DNA of 64,000 nt from UBA940 sp045613745. Its GTDB lineage: Bacteria; Bacteroidota; Bacteroidia; Bacteroidales; Rikenellaceae. Position numbers and translations under genes: made by a program. This document shows positions 52,702 to 60,819 of the stretch, in pieces; the stretch's first letter is position 1, and every line of letters starts with the position of its first letter. The stretch covers positions 62,001 to 126,000 of the forward strand of contig JAZLBP010000001.1 of NCBI GenBank assembly GCA_045613745.1, written 5' to 3'. The notes below the pieces were generated by a model. That model did no database searches. It was given only the letters and a program-made list of their open reading frames with translations, and was not told the origin of the DNA.

Positions 52702-53022
52702 AATCTTGTTTAGGATTTGTTTTATAATAAATTTCGGCGTAAAGATAGCACATTTAGACATATTTGCTTGTATTACCGAATAAAAAAGCGTATCCAAAGA
52801 AACTTATTGGACACGCTCTTTTATTTGAAGTTGTATAACAAGTGGGATTTCAAGGCTTGCGATGCTCGAAAAAGCGCAGTTTACTCGGCGTAAATGAGCA
52901 TTTTGAGAGCAAAAGGTCTTAGACCTTTTTATTGCTACCGCTCTACCACCTAAACTCCTGTGTAAAAAAGCGGCAGCTAATTCTGGCGGTATGCGCCCGC
53001 AGAAATCACCTTGTTAGACGGC
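52702..53022 (-). other. Intergenic region with terminator and repeat copy B
   Basis: About 320 bases between the alpha-galactosidase stop and the next gene. From the stop it holds repeat copy B (52828-53025), then a terminator (52783-52820), and then about 80 AT-rich bases upstream of the nitronate monooxygenase start. No gene is seen. Confidence 0.6.
52783..52820 (-). terminator. Terminator after the alpha-galactosidase gene
   Basis: Minus strand GCGTGTCCAA pairs with TTGGATACGC (one wobble), followed by six Ts. Its sequence GAGCGTGTCCAAT is shared with the glnS terminator. Confidence 0.85.
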
Positions 53023-53025
53023 TTA
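52828..53025 (-). repeat. 3'-UTR repeat element, copy B
   Basis: Begins at the alpha-galactosidase stop codon and ends before its terminator. Its 52828-52912 part matches copy A (18454-18538) with about ten to twelve differences, including the conserved AGCGCAGTTTACTCG and CGTAAATGAGCATTT. It carries about 75 extra bases in the middle with a small AAAAGGTCTTAGACCTTTTT hairpin. The terminal inverted repeat (AAGTTGTATAACAAG against CTTGTTAGACGGCTT) is weaker than in copy A. Confidence 0.72.
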
Positions 53026-54663
53026 TTGCTCTATCACATAAGGTTTATTGACTATCTTTTCCATTGTGTTGGGAGGTGATACAATCAGCAGCGACGCTCC
53101 GTGAGGGGCAATCTCCTCCTCGTAACGGTCGCGCGGACCAATCTTGGCCACATCCTTCTGGCGCCACACGTCACGCACGGTAATCTCCTTGCTCCATAGG
53201 CCGAGAGTACGCGGTGTGAAACCAATCTTCATAGGCTCGCTCGATGTATTGAACAGACCAACGGCCAGATTTCCGTTCTCCAAAATCTTCACATAGACCA
53301 CATAACCCTCGCCACGGAAGTAGGGCACAGCACGCATTCCCAGCGGGTCTTGCATAATGTCATTGACCTCGTTATTGCACAAAAGGCTCAACGTAAAGTC
53401 GTCCATCTGGGCAATATCGCAACCAATCAACATAGGCGACGAGAACAGACTCCACAACGAAATGTGGGTATATTGCTCATCGGGGGTCAGGCGTGTGTAG
53501 TGCAGATTGGGGCCCCAACCTACCATACCCACCACCAACATATCGGCATCGGCCCAATGGCCTGGGCCACTGAAAGCAGGCCAACGGTCTTGCGGACCGA
53601 ATCCAATACGCATAATACTCTTCCAAGTATCGAAAATATCGTCCGTTGTTCGCCAACATTGGGTCAGCTCGCGCCACGAATGGGCCAAAGCAAACGGGTC
53701 GGAGCCCGAGATACTCAACGCAATATCACGGCCCGTAGCACGCAACGCATCGGCCATCTCTTTGGTATAATAGTAGTCGTTGGGATTCCAATCATACTTC
53801 AAATAGTCGATTCCCCAATCGGCCCACTGTTTGGCATCGGCCTCGGCAAACGAATAGGCACCGTGGTAGCGGAAATAACCGCTATGCAACTTTCCATTGG
53901 GGTCTTTGACCTTGAAGTACTCGTCGCACACGCCCTTCTCTATCCACTCATACTTGCCTTCGGGATTGTCGCATTGGGTGCCGATATGGCCTTGATAGGT
54001 GGCAACCCACGGAGCCGAATAGATACCTGCTTTAAGGCCCATCGAGTGGAGTTCGTCCACCAAGCCCTTGATGTCGGGAAACTTCGAGTTGGGCTGTATG
54101 GCGTGATACTTGCCACCGCGCACTCCCTGCCAACCATCATCAATATTGATATAGGTCCAGCCATAATTAACCAAACCCTTATCGACCATAGCCTTGGCCG
54201 AACTATATACCTTCTCTTGGCTCACGGCACTTCCCCAGCAGTTCCACGAGTTCCAACCCATAGGGGGTGTGAGCAGTATATCCTCGCCCACCACGATTCG
54301 CAGGTCGCGTGTAGCCTCGCCCAAAGAGTTGGTGGCACGCAGCGTAACGTGGTAGGTTCCCGCCTTACGCAGTGTTCCCGTAATGATACCACTCTCGGGG
54401 TCGAGTTTCAAACCTTTGGGCAACCCTTCGGCCGAGAAGGTCATAGGGCGAACACCCGTTGCGGCAATAGTATATCGGAATTCGGCTTTGGGACGCACAC
54501 CAAACACTCTTGCACTATTGATACGCGGGGTGTCGGGTGCAGGGGGAGTCAATATATACTTCGAGTTGTCGGGTGGTGTAGGTGAAGTCTGTCCCACGGC
54601 AGACACACTACACATCACGGTTGCCAGCACCGCAAGAGAAAGAAGTTTTAAACGATTTTTCAT
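53023..54663 (-). CDS. GH27 alpha-galactosidase with Ig-like (He_PIG) domain
   Basis: A 546-residue exported enzyme (signal peptide ending near SVSAVGQ). Residues about 40-125 are a putative Ig domain of the He_PIG type (YTIAATGVRPMTFSAEGLPKGLKLDPESGIITGTLRKAGTY region). The catalytic barrel has LLTPPMGWNSWNCWG, YINIDDGWQG, the nucleophile Asp in DYLKYDWN, a GPGHWADADMLVVG motif with the acid/base Asp, and SPMLIGCDI. It should cleave terminal alpha-galactose from glycans such as raffinose-type sugars, galactomannan or host glycans. No SusCD pair is adjacent. A -7 box lies about 33 bases upstream. Confidence 0.95.
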   Translation of the reverse strand: MKNRLKLLSLAVLATVMCSVSAVGQTSPTPPDNSKYILTPPAPDTPRINSARVFGVRPKAEFRYTIAATGVRPMTFSAEGLPKGLKLDPESGIITGTLRKAGTYHVTLRATNSLGEATRDLRIVVGEDILLTPPMGWNSWNCWGSAVSQEKVYSSAKAMVDKGLVNYGWTYINIDDGWQGVRGGKYHAIQPNSKFPDIKGLVDELHSMGLKAGIYSAPWVATYQGHIGTQCDNPEGKYEWIEKGVCDEYFKVKDPNGKLHSGYFRYHGAYSFAEADAKQWADWGIDYLKYDWNPNDYYYTKEMADALRATGRDIALSISGSDPFALAHSWRELTQCWRTTDDIFDTWKSIMRIGFGPQDRWPAFSGPGHWADADMLVVGMVGWGPNLHYTRLTPDEQYTHISLWSLFSSPMLIGCDIAQMDDFTLSLLCNNEVNDIMQDPLGMRAVPYFRGEGYVVYVKILENGNLAVGLFNTSSEPMKIGFTPRTLGLWSKEITVRDVWRQKDVAKIGPRDRYEEEIAPHGASLLIVSPPNTMEKIVNKPYVIEQ

Positions 54664-54696
54664 TGTACTAATTATTTGTTGGAAAATATTATACTA

Positions 54697-54704
54697 CAAA
54701 GATA
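54697..54704 (-). promoter_or_regulatory. -7 promoter element of the alpha-galactosidase gene
   Basis: TATCTTTG on the minus strand, perfect -7 consensus; no good -33 box at the expected spacing. Confidence 0.5.
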
Positions 54705-54771
54705 GGAAAATAAAACTCAAAAAGTTCTCGCAGCACGATTATTCCATTGTCGCAAATTCCACTCCTCACAC

Positions 54772-54808
54772 AAAAAAAAGCGTGCCCGAGAAGTTCCATT
54801 GGACACGC
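54772..54808 (-). terminator. Terminator after glnS
   Basis: Minus strand GCGTGTCC...GGGCACGC hairpin followed by eight Ts. The upstream TACAACTTC and GAGCGTGTCCAAT recall the terminator at 52783-52820. Confidence 0.88.
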
Positions 54809-54835
54809 TCTTCTTATCAGAAGTTGTAGAAAATA

Positions 54836-56506
54836 CTACTTGATGACAAAACTCGATTTGAGTTCGACAGTACGGTTGAACACGGGTTTCTCGGGGGTCG
54901 AATCCTTATCCTTGCAGAAGTAGCCCACGCGCTCAAATTGGTAGGGAACACCCACGGGAGCATCGGCCAGCGAAGGCTCCATATAGGCGGTGGTAACAAC
55001 CATCGACTCGGGGTTGATGAGCTCCATCCAATCCATACCCTCGGGCAGGTTGTTGGGATCCTCCTTGATGAACAGGTTGTTGAACAGGCGAACCTCGGCC
55101 TCAACTGCATCGGCAGCCGAAACCCAGTGGATAACACCCTTCACACGACGGCCGTCGCTCGAACCGCCATTGCCGCTCTCGGGGTCGTACGAGCAAATCA
55201 ACTCAACAACATTGCCCTCGGCATCCTTGATAACCTCCTCACATTTGATAAGGTAGGCGTAGCGCAGACGCACCTCGCTACCAGGCGAGAGGCGGTAGTA
55301 TTTCTTGGGAGGATTCTCCATAAAGTCGTTACGCGAGATGTAGATTTCGCGGCCGAAGGGTACTTGGCGTTTGCCTGCGCTCTCGTCCTCGGGGTTGTTC
55401 ACACACTCAAACATCTCGGTGCTACCCTCCTCGTAGTTGCGGATGGTAACCTTGATGGGGTCGATAACTGCCATACGACGCTCGGCAATCTTGTTGAGAT
55501 CCTCGCGCAAGCAGAACTCGAGCAGGCCGAGGTCGATTACGTTGTCGCGTTTGGCAACACCCACCTTCTCGGCAAATGCACGCACCGAAGCGGGGGTATA
55601 ACCCTTACGACGCAGCGCACAGATGGTCGGCATACGGGGGTCATCCCAACCCATAACGATACCGTCTTGAACAAGTTTCAGCAGTTTGCGTTTGCTCATA
55701 ACGGTGTAGGTGAGGTTCAGACGTGCGAACTCGTATTGGTGGCTGGGGAAGATTTCCAGCTCTTGGATAAACCAGTCGTACAGAGGGCGGTGAACATCGA
55801 ACTCCAAGGTACAAATCGAGTGCGAAATCTTCTCGATACTGTCGCTTTGGCCGTGTGCATAGTCATACATCGGGTAGATGCACCACTTGTCGCCTGTGCG
55901 GTGGTGGTGGGTATGCATAATACGGTACATAATGGGGTCGCGGAACAGCATATTGGGGTGTGCCATATCAATCTTGGCACGCAACACCTTGGCGCCGTCC
56001 TCGAACTCACCGGCACGCATACGCGCAAATAGGTCGAGGTTCTCCTCAACCGAGCGGTCACGCCAGGGGCTGGGGGTACCGGGAACACTGATGGTACCAC
56101 GGTTTTGGCGAATCTCCTCTTGGGTTTGGTCATCGACATAGGCTTTGCCCTTTTTGATGAGCTCCACAGCCCAATCATAGAGTTGCTCAAAGTAGTCCGA
56201 AGCGTAGCGCTCCAAAGCCCACTCGAAACCGAGCCATTTGATATCCTCTTTGATTGAATCTACGTATTCGGTGTCCTCCTTGCTGGGGTTTGTGTCGTCG
56301 AAACGCAGGTTACACTTACCGCCAAAGCGTTTGGCCAGACCAAAGTTCAAGCAGATACTCTTGGCGTGTCCGATGTGCAGATAGCCGTTGGGCTCGGGCG
56401 GGAAACGGGTTTGAATCTCCTTACCCTCGGCCACAGCCTGTGTTATGATTTCCTCCAAAAAGTTGAGGCGCTCTTTGCCAACCTCTTCGTTGAGTTCCAT
56501 ATTCAT
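54836..56506 (-). CDS. glnS: Glutaminyl-tRNA synthetase
   Basis: A 556-residue class I synthetase charging tRNA-Gln (the Met at residue 3 is an alternative start). ATP motifs are present: PPEPNGYLHIGHAKS (HIGH) near residue 40 and VMSKRKL (KMSKS-like) near 270. The connective region DDTNPSKEDTEYVDSIKEDIKWLGFEW and YDYAHGQSDSIEKISHSICTLEF are hallmark GlnRS stretches. The C-terminal beta-barrel anticodon-binding domain is complete. Length fits GlnRS. Its presence means Gln-tRNA is made directly rather than through transamidation. Confidence 0.97.
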   Translation of the reverse strand: MNMELNEEVGKERLNFLEEIITQAVAEGKEIQTRFPPEPNGYLHIGHAKSICLNFGLAKRFGGKCNLRFDDTNPSKEDTEYVDSIKEDIKWLGFEWALERYASDYFEQLYDWAVELIKKGKAYVDDQTQEEIRQNRGTISVPGTPSPWRDRSVEENLDLFARMRAGEFEDGAKVLRAKIDMAHPNMLFRDPIMYRIMHTHHHRTGDKWCIYPMYDYAHGQSDSIEKISHSICTLEFDVHRPLYDWFIQELEIFPSHQYEFARLNLTYTVMSKRKLLKLVQDGIVMGWDDPRMPTICALRRKGYTPASVRAFAEKVGVAKRDNVIDLGLLEFCLREDLNKIAERRMAVIDPIKVTIRNYEEGSTEMFECVNNPEDESAGKRQVPFGREIYISRNDFMENPPKKYYRLSPGSEVRLRYAYLIKCEEVIKDAEGNVVELICSYDPESGNGGSSDGRRVKGVIHWVSAADAVEAEVRLFNNLFIKEDPNNLPEGMDWMELINPESMVVTTAYMEPSLADAPVGVPYQFERVGYFCKDKDSTPEKPVFNRTVELKSSFVIK

Positions 56507-56565
56507 AAATTATTGAGTGTCGTGTTTTATGTATTTGTGCGTCCGCACACGAGGGTACGAACGCA

Positions 56566-56573
56566 CAAATGTA
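56566..56573 (-). promoter_or_regulatory. -7 promoter element of glnS
   Basis: TACATTTG on the minus strand matches TAnnTTTG, about 60 bases before the glnS ATG; -33 box not clear. Confidence 0.5.
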
Positions 56574-56598
56574 CAAAATATTTATAAAACTTGTGCGA

Positions 56599-58701
56599 TT
56601 ATTTCGCAAAAGTCATCTCATCGAGCAGATAACCTGCCTCGAAGAAGGTGTCAATCACCCACAAAACGTAGCGGATATCGACATTGATGGTGCGTTGCAG
56701 CACGGGCTCGAAGGCGATGTCGCCACTCATAGCCTCCCAGTTGCCGTCGAAGGCCAGACCAATCAGCTCGCCCTTGGCGTTCATAATGGGGCTACCCGAG
56801 TTACCGCCTGTGATGTCGTTGGTCGAAAGGAAGCAGGTGCGCAGCTCGCCGTTCTCGTCCCAGCCACCCCACTTCCCTGCGTGGTAGAGCTCTTTTTGGC
56901 GCTCGGCAACGGTGAAGTCGAAGGGATTCGAGGGGTCCTCCTTGTCGATAACGCCCTTCATAGTGGTGTAGTAGCCATACTCAACGCCATCGGCGGGGCT
57001 GTAAGGCAACACATTACCGTAGGTCATACGCAGTGTGAAGTTTGCGTCGGGGTAGAACAGACGTTTGGGCTGCATCTCCATAAGGCCCTTTTGGTAGAGG
57101 CGGTCAACCTCGGCAATCTCCTTGGCGATGGGAGCCAGACGCAGAGCAACCTCCGAGTAGGCCTTCATAACCGACATTCCGAAGATGTAGGCAGGGTCGC
57201 TTTGGAGTACCTCGGCGGTCAGGCCCGAACCTTGCTCAAAGATTTGGGTATAGCGCTCGCGGGTTGCGAACACCGAGCCGTCGTAGAGCCAAGCAACAAA
57301 GCGGTCGATGTTGCCACCGAACTCACCCTCCAACTTCTCGGCAAAGACACTGGGGCGCTCCTCGGCAGGCAGCAACTCGCACACCAACTCAATCATACGT
57401 TGAGCCACGCGGCGATCGGTTGCAGTGTCGAAGTCATCGTAGAAGTCGTTGAACGCGCCTTTGATTTGGGCGGTATATGCTGCGTCGCCAAGTTGTGCAG
57501 GTTTGATGTTGCGTGCGGGGGTCGAAATCTCGATTGCGTTGATAAGTGCCTCGCGCAGGATGATGGCACGGCGACCATCGGTGGTGCGTTGGGCGTTGAG
57601 TTTCTCGGCACGAGCCATCAATCCCTCATACTCGGCTTTACCCTTTGCCCAAGTGTTAAAGGCTGCCTCCTCGGCTTGTTTGCGAGCCACAACGCCAAGT
57701 TTTTTGACACCGCGGTTCATACCAATCGAGTTCTTCCAGTAGTTCGACGAGCTTTGGTATTTCGACGAGTATTTGATGCGAACATCCTCCGAAGCCAGCA
57801 TATTCTCTTTGAGAATCTTTTGGCGCTCGCCACGAATCAGGATACGGCTTGCGTTCTCAACCTCGGTGTCGTATTGCACGGCATACGAAGTAGCATAGCG
57901 AGTGGTCGAGCCGGGGAAGCCCATAATCATTGCGAAGTCACCCTCTTTGTAGCCCTTGGTCGAGATTTTGAGGTGACGGGGTGCTTTGTAGGGTACGTTG
58001 TCCTTGCTGTACTCGGCAGCCGAGCCGTCGGGAGCCGAATATACGCGGAACATACAGAAGTCGCAGGTGTGACGGGGCCACATCCAGTTGTCGGTCTCGT
58101 TACCAAACTTACCTACCGAGTAGGGGGGAGCCAACACCATACGCACGTCGGCAAATACAACGGTGCGGAAGGCATAGTATTGGTTGCCTGCATAGAAGCT
58201 CTTGACAACAAACTTCTCGCCCGGCTCGCCTTTGGCATTCTTGGCCTCATACTCTTTGCCATACTCGGCCAGAGTTTTGCCGCTTGCAAGGAAGTCGTCG
58301 GTAACGTCAACAATCTCGCGGATGAAGGTTACGGTAAGACCCTCGACGGGAAGCTCCTCGCCACGCGACATAGCCGCAAAACCGTTTTGGAGGTAGTTGT
58401 GGCCGATGCCAGAGAGTTGTTGAATCGACGAGTAGCCGCAGTGGTAGTTGGTCAGCAGCAGACCATCGGGCGACACGATTTCGCCTGTACAACCGCGACC
58501 GAAGATAACAACGGCATCTTTCAACGACGAGCGCTCCTCGTTATAGATTTCGGTTACGGGAATCTTCAAACCCGCCTTTTTGAGTGCTTTTGCGTGGTCT
58601 TTTTTAAGGTACTGGGGCAGCCACATACCCTCGTCGGCGTGGGCCGACACTACTCCAAAGGTACAAAGTACCACAAGAGCTAATTTTTTAAGAATGTTCA
58701 T
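56599..58701 (-). CDS. S46-family dipeptidyl peptidase (DPP7-like)
   Basis: A 700-residue exported serine peptidase (signal ending near VVSAHADEGM) releasing dipeptides from peptide N-termini. The chymotrypsin-type triad is visible: His in LLTNYHCGYSSIQ, Asp in NWMWPRHTCDFCMFRVY, Ser in TGGNSGSPIMNAKGE. Eighteen residues after the Ser the sequence is FDG; the Gly sits where DPP11 has the Arg that selects acidic residues, so hydrophobic P1 (DPP7-type) is more likely. An N-terminal residue pair seals the substrate amine in this family. It starts 34 bases after the thiamine pyrophosphokinase stop and may be in that operon. Confidence 0.93.
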   Translation of the reverse strand: MNILKKLALVVLCTFGVVSAHADEGMWLPQYLKKDHAKALKKAGLKIPVTEIYNEERSSLKDAVVIFGRGCTGEIVSPDGLLLTNYHCGYSSIQQLSGIGHNYLQNGFAAMSRGEELPVEGLTVTFIREIVDVTDDFLASGKTLAEYGKEYEAKNAKGEPGEKFVVKSFYAGNQYYAFRTVVFADVRMVLAPPYSVGKFGNETDNWMWPRHTCDFCMFRVYSAPDGSAAEYSKDNVPYKAPRHLKISTKGYKEGDFAMIMGFPGSTTRYATSYAVQYDTEVENASRILIRGERQKILKENMLASEDVRIKYSSKYQSSSNYWKNSIGMNRGVKKLGVVARKQAEEAAFNTWAKGKAEYEGLMARAEKLNAQRTTDGRRAIILREALINAIEISTPARNIKPAQLGDAAYTAQIKGAFNDFYDDFDTATDRRVAQRMIELVCELLPAEERPSVFAEKLEGEFGGNIDRFVAWLYDGSVFATRERYTQIFEQGSGLTAEVLQSDPAYIFGMSVMKAYSEVALRLAPIAKEIAEVDRLYQKGLMEMQPKRLFYPDANFTLRMTYGNVLPYSPADGVEYGYYTTMKGVIDKEDPSNPFDFTVAERQKELYHAGKWGGWDENGELRTCFLSTNDITGGNSGSPIMNAKGELIGLAFDGNWEAMSGDIAFEPVLQRTINVDIRYVLWVIDTFFEAGYLLDEMTFAK

Positions 58702-58735
58702 AGTGTTTTATGTATTTAAAAATTATTTCGGATGG

Positions 58736-59380
58736 TTAAAATAGGCGGTAGATGATGGTTGGGCCGTCGGTGCGAACCACAAACTCGTCGGCGCACGACT
58801 GGTTGGACACGCCATACCACAATCCGGGCAGATGGCCCTCGGGCGGAGAGTACATCAGGCCCTCGAACTCCACGTGTGTAGCGGTTGAAGGTGTGAACAC
58901 CGACACCTGTTGGCCGTTCCAGCTCTCGAAGCTCGCGCTCTCGCACACAAAGTCAAACACTCCGTGGGCGCCAATCATACGAATCTCGGCCTCGGAGGCA
59001 CGCGACGCAAGCAGCATAACATTGCCAATAGAATGGTCCTCGCGGCGGCCAAAGCCTCCAAGTACGGTGATGCGTCGATACCCCTCGCCAATGGCATAGG
59101 AGAGTGATTTCCACAAGTCGTTGGTATTCTGGTCGGGGGCGCGGTGCAGGCGGTCGGCAAGGGCCTCGGCTGCCGCTTCCGACAGCGAGTCGAGGTCACC
59201 CACAACGGCGTCGGGCATACGTCCCAGCGCAAGTAACTCCTCGGCGGCGCTGTCGCAACACACAATATGGCGCGCACCATCAAGCACACTGCGTGCGACA
59301 CCCTCGGTGGGGAAATCCCCAGCCGCAAGAATCACACACTCGGCCACATCGGACGGTTTAGCAAGCGGACACGTTCTCAT
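58736..59380 (-). CDS. Thiamine pyrophosphokinase
   Basis: A 214-residue enzyme transferring pyrophosphate from ATP to thiamine. It starts at the ATG at 59380; the GTG one codon earlier is an alternative. Features: HIVCCDSAAEELL, the metal motif VVGDLDSLSEAA, DQNTNDLWKSLSYAIG, VLGGFGRREDHSIGNVMLL and the C-terminal beta-domain LMYSPPEGHLPGLWYGVSNQS. Its first 23 bases overlap the PnuC-type gene, pairing thiamine uptake with trapping by phosphorylation. Confidence 0.93.
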   Translation of the reverse strand: MRTCPLAKPSDVAECVILAAGDFPTEGVARSVLDGARHIVCCDSAAEELLALGRMPDAVVGDLDSLSEAAAEALADRLHRAPDQNTNDLWKSLSYAIGEGYRRITVLGGFGRREDHSIGNVMLLASRASEAEIRMIGAHGVFDFVCESASFESWNGQQVSVFTPSTATHVEFEGLMYSPPEGHLPGLWYGVSNQSCADEFVVRTDGPTIIYRLF

Positions 59381-59945
59381 CACTCTTCTGTTCGGTCATT
59401 ATTACAAGCCAGCGTCGGTAGCCAACCCACGCAAGCACGGTGTACAATCCATAAAGCACAGCTGTCGGGTAGAGTCCCTTGGTGACATACACCCAGCAAC
59501 AAACCAAATCCACAACCAGCCACACCAGCCACTGCTCGACCCACTTGTGCGACAACATATAGAGCGCAACAATGCTCAACGCTGTGGTGAAGCTGTCGCC
59601 AACGGGGACGGTGCTGTCGGTGAAGTGGGTGAGGATGTAGTACAACCCTGCCCACACGACGGCTCCCACTGCGGCGAGTGCTCCCACCTTTGTGCGCGGA
59701 GTGCGAGTGATGGAGATAACGCCACCATCATCACCTCGTCGGAGCCACATAGCCCAGCCATAGATGCTGGCCAGCAGATAATAGACATTGATACCTGCGT
59801 CGGCATAGACCCCTGCGTCGAGGTAGATGAAGATGTAGATTGCGGGCATAATGATGTTGGCAAGCCACAACCAAACCGAAGCCTTATACTCCAGCCACAG
59901 GTAGATTAATCCTACCAGAACACCTGCTATTTCGAGCCACATCAT
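59358..59945 (-). CDS. PnuC-family transporter, probably for thiamine (PnuT)
   Basis: A 195-residue membrane protein with about seven hydrophobic segments (IAGVLVGLIYLWLEYKASVWLW, IIMPAIYIFIYLDAG, INVYYLLASIYGWAMWL, and WLVWLVVDLVCCWVYVTKGL) and the PnuC signature WxxW near the end of helix 6. PnuC proteins carry vitamins by facilitated diffusion and are trapped by phosphorylation. The overlap with thiamine pyrophosphokinase argues for thiamine rather than nicotinamide riboside. I see no TPP riboswitch in the 120 bases upstream. Confidence 0.88.
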   Translation of the reverse strand: MMWLEIAGVLVGLIYLWLEYKASVWLWLANIIMPAIYIFIYLDAGVYADAGINVYYLLASIYGWAMWLRRGDDGGVISITRTPRTKVGALAAVGAVVWAGLYYILTHFTDSTVPVGDSFTTALSIVALYMLSHKWVEQWLVWLVVDLVCCWVYVTKGLYPTAVLYGLYTVLAWVGYRRWLVIMTEQKSDENVSAC

Positions 59946-59968
59946 CGTTGCGCCAGTTTGTTTGTGTG

Positions 59969-59976
59969 CAAAGTTA
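59969..59976 (-). promoter_or_regulatory. -7 promoter element of the PnuC-type gene
   Basis: TAACTTTG on the minus strand, about 24 bases before the ATG. No clear -33 box. Confidence 0.45.
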
Positions 59977-60013
59977 CTCTTTTTTTGCGATTTTTATAGC
60001 CTACGGCTATGGG

Positions 60014-60056
60014 GAACAAAAAAAAGGATTTTTTGAACCAATGTCAAAAAATCCTT
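60014..60056 (-). terminator. Terminator of the metal ABC transporter genes
   Basis: AAGGATTTTTTGA pairs with TCAAAAAATCCTT around a short loop; on the minus strand a run of Ts follows. It closes the znuA-znuC operon ten bases after the ATPase stop. Confidence 0.88.
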
Positions 60057-60065
60057 AAAATCCAA

Positions 60066-60818
60066 TTAATGGTCGTGGTGATGTTCGAGAATTGTGTGCG
60101 GCACCTCTCCGTGCGAAATAATCTGAATCGGGCAGTTATAGTTGGCCAACTGCTCGGGGGTGATGAGATTGGAGTTGTGGCGGTGGACGGTGCGATTGAC
60201 ACACACGATGCTGCGCACCTTGGAGGTGATAGTACCGATGTCGTGCGACACAACAACAATAGCCATACGCTGGCTCAGGCGGTCGAGCAGCTCGTACAGC
60301 TCACCCTCGAAACGGTTATCGACATAGGTTGTGGGCTCGTCTAAAATCAGCACGCGGGGCTCCGAAATCACAGCACGACACAACAGCGCGCGTTGCATCT
60401 GTCCGCCCGAAATCTCGCCTATGGGTCGGTCGGCAATCGCGGTCAAATCCATCATTTTGATCGTTTCGTCCACACGTCGGTGGTCGTCGCTACCATAGCC
60501 CACACCCCAGCGGTGGGAAGACTGCAAACCCGACAGCACAACCTCGCGCACCGAGATGGGAAACGCGCGGTCGAACAGATTCTGTTGGGGCAGGTAGCCA
60601 ATGGCGGGCACACCCTGTTTCATCACCGCGGGCGAGTAATCGACGCGGCCGCTATACTCCACCTGACCCATAATGGTTCGGACAAGCGTTGTTTTGCCGC
60701 CGCCATTGGGACCGATGACACCAATAAAGTCGCCGTCGGAGATGGTCAGGTTGACCCCTCGCAACACGGGCTCGGCGTCGTAGCGCACCGTAACATCTTG
60801 TAGCGTAATAAGCTCCAT
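60066..60818 (-). CDS. Metal-ion ABC transporter ATP-binding protein (ZnuC/MntB-like)
   Basis: A 250-residue ATPase, started at 60818 (MELITLQDVTVRYDAEPVL). Walker A is GPNGGGKTT, the signature loop is SGGQMQRALLCRA, Walker B is VLILDEPTT and the switch His lies in VVSHDIGT. The C-terminus has a His-rich tail (EVPHTILEHHHDH), a possible metal sensor. It follows the binding-protein gene with a one-base gap and so should serve the same metal, zinc or manganese. No permease gene is next to it. Confidence 0.92.
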   Translation of the reverse strand: MELITLQDVTVRYDAEPVLRGVNLTISDGDFIGVIGPNGGGKTTLVRTIMGQVEYSGRVDYSPAVMKQGVPAIGYLPQQNLFDRAFPISVREVVLSGLQSSHRWGVGYGSDDHRRVDETIKMMDLTAIADRPIGEISGGQMQRALLCRAVISEPRVLILDEPTTYVDNRFEGELYELLDRLSQRMAIVVVSHDIGTITSKVRSIVCVNRTVHRHNSNLITPEQLANYNCPIQIISHGEVPHTILEHHHDH

Positions 60819-60819
60819 A

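Noticed and set aside
59950..60070. TPP riboswitch upstream of the PnuC-type gene
   Set aside because: I did not find the conserved CTGAGA or ACCTGA blocks of the thiamine pyrophosphate riboswitch in this 120-base stretch.
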